10,620 bases of DNA from Actinomycetota bacterium (GTDB taxonomy: Bacteria > Actinomycetota > Actinomycetes > Actinomycetales > Microbacteriaceae): NCBI GenBank assembly GCA_010028615.1, contig RHAS01000016.1, forward strand, positions 1 through 10,620, written 5' to 3'. The position numbers were made by a program, and so were the translations under genes. How positions within the stretch are numbered: position 1 is the first letter of the stretch; each line of letters starts with the position of its first letter. Positions 7,701-10,620 of the stretch are shown piece after piece. The notes under the pieces were generated by a model that saw only the letters and a list, made by a program, of their open reading frames with translations, made no database searches and was not told where the DNA came from.

Positions 7701-10620
7701 GTTAACTGCAGTGACTGTTATTTTTCCGGTCAGGTCATTAGTGGCGGTAAAGGTAGGGGTCGCCAGAGTGCTATCTCCACCTCCGGTGATAGTACAGACA
7801 AGCGGAGTGCTTGAAGCAATCTTGGTGAAATTACCAGTTCCGGTGTAAGCAGCTCCAAAGCTAAGTACTGAAGTGGCTGCTGGAGAACCGACTGCAGCCA
7901 AGCGGAAATCACTGGATGGGGTTGCAGTGATTGTCGATTGGTTGATCTTGTTGATAGTCAGGTTTAGCACCACCGAGTTGGAATCTGCCACGTTACTATC
8001 GCCATCTCTGGATACAGTGATTCGACATGAACCGATAGTGGTGGAAGTTACGTTTCCTGTAGCTTGATCTACGGAACAGTTGCTGGTGTTATTTGCGGGG
8101 TCAACAACATAGCGGGTAATTCCAGTTCCTGCTTGGCCTGTAACGTTGATGGTTGTAGAAACATCAGGTGCAACCTTGAACGGGACGGAGTTGCTTGCCG
8201 ATGATGTTGCAGAAATTGTTTGCACCATCTTGGTTATGTTCACACCAAGATACGCTCTCTGCTCGTTGTAGTTAACATCCGCAGCCTGAACCACGATGAT
8301 CAGACATAGACCAGCTTGGTTACCAGCAATTTGAACCTGGGTTGCTTGGATTGCGGTAATCGAGCAATACTCTTCGGTCATCGGGTCGACATAGAAGGTA
8401 AAGGCACCTGAGGATGAAGCTCCTCCGGTGACAGTGACCCAAGCCTTGTTTTTGTTTGCTGCGGTTGTGTAGACAATCAGTGCTGGTGAAGAACTGAGCG
8501 AAATCGCAGCTGGGTCAATCTTTGTGAAAACTACTTGGACCTGGTCGGTGGCAACGTTGTAGTTCGTGTCAGCTGCCTTAGTCACATTGACAACACAGTT
8601 TCCGGCGGTAATTGAGGTTATAAGTCCGGCTGAGTTAACTGAACAGACCCCAACGCTAGTGGCACTAACTGAGTAACTGATTGCTCCAGTTCCACTGCCT
8701 CCAGTGAGACTAATCTGGTTGGTTGCTTTTGGTGACCAGACAAATGGTTCACTGGCATTTGCCGGAACGGCGACAAGTTCATCCTGTGCCAACTTGTTGA
8801 ACACTACGGTAGCAGAGGTGGTCTGCACCTGATAATTGCTGTCAGCTGCCTTGGTTACGTTGACCACACAGGTTCCAGCAGTTTTGCTCAGTACCATTCC
8901 GGTCTCGTCGACAGAACAAACTGTGCTACTGCCTGAAGCAACCGCATAGCTGACTGCTCCGGTGCCCAAACCTCCGGTTACGGTTAGACGGGTTTTGGCT
9001 CCTGTGGCGGGCAGAGTCAGGGTTGAAGGAATGAAGTTCAGGCTGCTGTTTGCCGGTGTAGCAACCAGCGCAGTCTGTGGACCAGCAACAATGTTGAATT
9101 GGAAAGTCGTGCTTTGCGAATTGTAGTTGGAGTCTGCATTTTTAGTGATGGTGATCGTGCACCAACCGACCCCACTGCCACTTGGTGAGGCAGTCACATA
9201 GGCGGTAGCTCCAGCACCAGCAACAACACAGTTGCTCGCTCCAGCTGCACTGTATGCGTAGCTTCCAGTTCCTGCTCCTCCGGTGGTAGTCAGTACTGCC
9301 AAAACGTCTGGGTTAGCGGCGTAAGGCACCTGTGAGTTGTAAGCGATGTTAGTACCAGCTGTAGTAGCACCTGTTGTGCTTATCGCTGGCTGGTTGATCT
9401 GGTTGATGGTCCAAGTAATCGCTGGCGAAGTCATCGACTTGTAGTTTGAATCACCAGCTTTTGTTGAAGTTACCATACAGGTTCCTGCGCTCTTAGCCGT
9501 TAGAACGTTGCCATTTAGTGAACATGTATCAGCGCTCGTCGGATCAAGGTTGTAGCTAACAGCACCTGTTCCTTGTCCACCACCTGTGTTTAGAGTTACG
9601 CTCGGTGGGTTAGTTCCATTCCAGTTCACGGTTGATGGTTGACCGATGTAGAGACCGGTAATCTGTGCCTTTTCTACCGGGATTAGGAACTTGGTTGTTT
9701 GCGGTTGGAAGAAAGCATCTCCAGCTTTGGTAACTACTAACCAACAATTTCCAGCGCTTGGGTTACTCAAGTACATGGCATTGCCGCTTAGTTGACCCAC
9801 GGAACAGTTGCTTGCGGAACTTGGGTCAATTGCCCAAGTAAATCCTCCACTGCCGTTTCCACCAGATCCTCTGACCCAGCTGCTTGCGGCACCATAAATG
9901 AATGTGGCGAGATCTGTAGTTACTGTTAGTGCAGCAGTCTGTGGAGCTTTGTTGACTGGGATAGTGATGGACGCTCTTGATGCAGCAAAGCCAGCATCGG
10001 CAGCTTTCACGCCGTTAATTACACAGTTACCTGCTGCAATCACTGTCATGGTTGCAGTGTTTGCAGTTGCCTGCGCTACCGAACAAATTGAGGTAGAAGC
10101 TGCATCGACGCTAAAACTATATGCCCCGTTTCCTGAACCACCCGAAGCGGTGACTGTTGCGGTCACAGTTGTGTTTTGGACAATGGTTACAGCATTCTTG
10201 TCTGAAGATAGGTTGAAGGCTACCGGAGCCTTGGCCGCGATTGACATGTGAATGTAATCAAACGCAGAACCATTTGCGTTGGTGGCCTTGATAGCAAATA
10301 CGAATGCACCGGTTTTGGTCGGAGTTCCGCTAAGTGTTGCTGTGGTTGGGTTGAAGGTAAGCCCCTCAGGTAGGCCTAGAGTTTCAAAAGAACTGGCACA
10401 GGTAGTGGCAAATACAGTACAGGTCGGGATTGTCGCACTGTCAGTCCTGAGCTCGTAGGTAGCTGCTGGGAAGGCTGAGGTGGTGAAGACAAAGTTAGGA
10501 AGTGTCGATCCCACGCGAATAGGGCTAGTAACACGGTTTACTGATTGAAGTACTGAGTCGTCGCTGGTAAATACAGGTGCTTTGCCAACGATCAGGGTTA
10601 GTTCTGCGGTCTCGTCAGTG
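4659..10620 (-). CDS. Giant Ig-like repeat surface protein, large central part (5' end beyond window; ends at a frame break)
   Basis: The frame is open from the right edge, so the GTG at 10514 is not the start: 35 more in-frame codons precede it. In protein order there is the end of one domain (AELTLIVGKAP), a He_PIG-like domain (GLPEGLTFNPTTATLSGTPT), then 19 intact tandem units of 90-112 residues and the first half of a 20th, where it runs out of frame to a TGA at 4659. Composition is rich in Thr, Ala, Ser, Val and Gly with few aromatics, typical of exported beta-sandwich repeats. Signal peptide and promoter must lie outside the window. Together with the downstream frame the product would exceed 2,600 residues. 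The role is probably cell-surface adhesion, spacing or envelope structure, by analogy to other Ig-repeat proteins; no ligand or catalytic motif is visible. It converges on guaA with a shared terminator between them. Confidence 0.85.
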   Translation of the reverse strand, partial: TDETAELTLIVGKAPVFTSDDSVLQSVNRVTSPIRVGSTLPNFVFTTSAFPAATYELRTDSATIPTCTVFATTCASSFETLGLPEGLTFNPTTATLSGTPTKTGAFVFAIKATNANGSAFDYIHMSIAAKAPVAFNLSSDKNAVTIVQNTTVTATVTASGGSGNGAYSFSVDAASTSICSVAQATANTATMTVIAAGNCVINGVKAADAGFAASRASITIPVNKAPQTAALTVTTDLATFIYGAASSWVRGSGGNGSGGFTWAIDPSSASNCSVGQLSGNAMYLSNPSAGNCWLVVTKAGDAFFQPQTTKFLIPVEKAQITGLYIGQPSTVNWNGTNPPSVTLNTGGGQGTGAVSYNLDPTSADTCSLNGNVLTAKSAGTCMVTSTKAGDSNYKSMTSPAITWTINQINQPAISTTGATTAGTNIAYNSQVPYAANPDVLAVLTTTGGAGTGSYAYSAAGASNCVVAGAGATAYVTASPSGSGVGWCTITITKNADSNYNSQSTTFQFNIVAGPQTALVATPANSSLNFIPSTLTLPATGAKTRLTVTGGLGTGAVSYAVASGSSTVCSVDETGMVLSKTAGTCVVNVTKAADSNYQVQTTSATVVFNKLAQDELVAVPANASEPFVWSPKATNQISLTGGSGTGAISYSVSATSVGVCSVNSAGLITSITAGNCVVNVTKAADTNYNVATDQVQVVFTKIDPAAISLSSSPALIVYTTAANKNKAWVTVTGGASSSGAFTFYVDPMTEEYCSITAIQATQVQIAGNQAGLCLIIVVQAADVNYNEQRAYLGVNITKMVQTISATSSASNSVPFKVAPDVSTTINVTGQAGTGITRYVVDPANNTSNCSVDQATGNVTSTTIGSCRITVSRDGDSNVADSNSVVLNLTINKINQSTITATPSSDFRLAAVGSPAATSVLSFGAAYTGTGNFTKIASSTPLVCTITGGGDSTLATPTFTATNDLTGKITVTAVNDGTCTLTYTKLGDNNFNVATNATVSFVINKATQAEITASITAGSATMPYVATPKATATISGTGGSGTGVFNYTVDSTSSTVCSVNPTTGVVTNVTAGTCIINVKKLTDNDYAESPIKTVTITFTKIDQAAFTLTAAKSALKATTSALDTTTVSVAGGSGTGAVTYSVAADSLTVCSISGTTVTGIGAGECTIVATKAADVNYNVATATVKLTVTKGTQNALAVSPYWPTIGFVPQTAADSSLVNAFVWSGGTGPGELVFTIDPSSAQVCNRAGMRPGVPSHIQVFALGSGTCTISVYKSGGGAWENSNTVISSFTITKIAQAAITASASKSTIAYSDAPAATFTVAVTGGSGDGVTSVSINPASATVCSDATVAGGVITVKAIGVGNCLLSGVKAASAGYTQVTSAQITVVITKGSQAPILVSANPSAITYTISPQTTSAITVTGGSGNGALTISVDSGSTAVCRYDNVAKTVVAIAPGICDLTATKAAGADGLFNAQTGKLRIVIAKTVQAKLNLSATFPQLLYSEDSKPSTPLSISGGSGTGAVTYAVSPGAASVCSFSFVNGVPTITATYYGFCEVTATKAGDSIYGAATATATIRIALAGTQIAATVPSTTVGFVAAPGTVSTVTVVGSLPNDVLSYSVDNASKNICSVAGNGTTATVTALGVGLCSILVINVSKASDGTLIASSAATNLNIVKGDQTGVTVTPASPSVYFATPAATNVITVTGGIAGTIITATVDPLSAANCSVTVSANKVTMTALKVGECIINVTKAGNAVFNDYTSTLTIPILKTKQAAFTASASPSALTYAANSTITSTITATGGSGTGDVSYELTEASASICALAGNVVTVITGGDCVVLVTKAGDANYSDATTSVTVKIAKGTQSALTVTSMEQSLTFSKDIPVSTGLNVTGGSGNGEIGYAVAAASSAICSIQDGMVTALRPGTCTITATKAADPFFNAATATVTITINKSAQDALVSRIASGELSVPLWNAKNTTQVIISVLLHLSASELT
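4779..10223 (-). repeat. Tandem array of 19 intact two-cysteine Ig-like units
   Basis: Unit limits read from the protein, N- to C-terminal: 10223-9939, 9938-9663, 9662-9390, 9389-9075, 9074-8784, 8783-8511, 8510-8220, 8219-7938, 7937-7602, 7601-7317, 7316-7047, 7046-6738, 6737-6450, 6449-6168, 6167-5883, 5882-5598, 5597-5319, 5318-5049, 5048-4779. A typical unit is: Ala/Ser-rich start, TVTGGSGTGAVTYSVD, a first Cys as VCSV, a second Cys as AGTCTI, TKAADxNYN, and a boundary TxxKxxQ. The same architecture (VCTVSG ... AAGTCTITA ... AGNANYNAA) is known from Ig-like repeats of many environmental bacteria. Every unit has exactly two Cys, 15-23 residues apart except 35 in unit 9. Units are well diverged at DNA level, so this is not a fresh expansion. 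Confidence 0.88.
10224..10574 (-). other. Putative-Ig (He_PIG-like) domain preceding the array
   Basis: The segment from about VFTSDDS to SIAAKAP has the signature LPEGLTFNPTTATLSGTPT followed by GAFVFAIKATNANGSAF. It also has an extra Cys pair (TCTVFATTC) inserted before the signature. The preceding residues AELTLIVGKAP look like the last strand of another such domain, so more copies probably lie beyond the window. Confidence 0.75.

Noticed and set aside
4779..10223. CRISPR array or non-coding satellite
   Set aside because: The period is about 285 nt, it stays in frame throughout and differences are codon-like, so it is a protein repeat.

Overview
The window looks like a chromosomal segment of a low-to-mid GC actinobacterium. 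The best guess is one of the small freshwater Microbacteriaceae (Luna-type relatives such as Rhodoluna or Aquiluna). This rests on the actinobacterial style of the EI and GuaA proteins, a DUF3817 membrane protein directly in front of guaA (a familiar actinobacterial order), roughly balanced base composition, very short intergenic gaps, and a giant Ig-repeat surface protein. The taxon is inferred from these features, not from a search.

Left part, plus strand (1-2579): the 3' end of ptsI (PTS enzyme I, about the last 195 residues), then a complete DUF3817 membrane protein 23 nt downstream, then guaA (GMP synthase) 2 nt after the DUF3817 stop. The spacing suggests one transcription unit, and guaA is probably translationally coupled. 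The guaA frame has no ATG, GTG or TTG upstream of the catalytic glutaminase residues. The full 521-residue protein is only obtained by starting at an ATT codon (1014) placed 7 nt after a GAGG.

Between the two converging blocks (2580-2622) lies a perfect 9-bp hairpin that can terminate transcription from both sides.

Right part, minus strand (2623-10620): one giant gene, open at the right edge, fills about 8 kb. In protein order it encodes the end of one domain, a putative-Ig (He_PIG-like) domain, 19 intact tandem Ig-like units of 90-112 residues, a 20th broken unit, a DUF11-like domain, a second He_PIG-like domain, an IPT/TIG-like domain, two degenerate units of the same type as the array, and a basic C-terminal domain. 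Each intact array unit has exactly two cysteines at equivalent positions. It is almost certainly an exported surface or adhesin-like protein, but its N-terminus and signal peptide lie outside the window. The reading frame breaks inside the 20th unit, which also lacks its glycine-rich core. An out-of-frame internal deletion explains both facts better than a single-base sequencing slip.

No RNA genes, insertion sequences, CRISPR arrays or phage genes were recognised. The points most worth following up are the ATT start of guaA and the frame break in the giant repeat gene.
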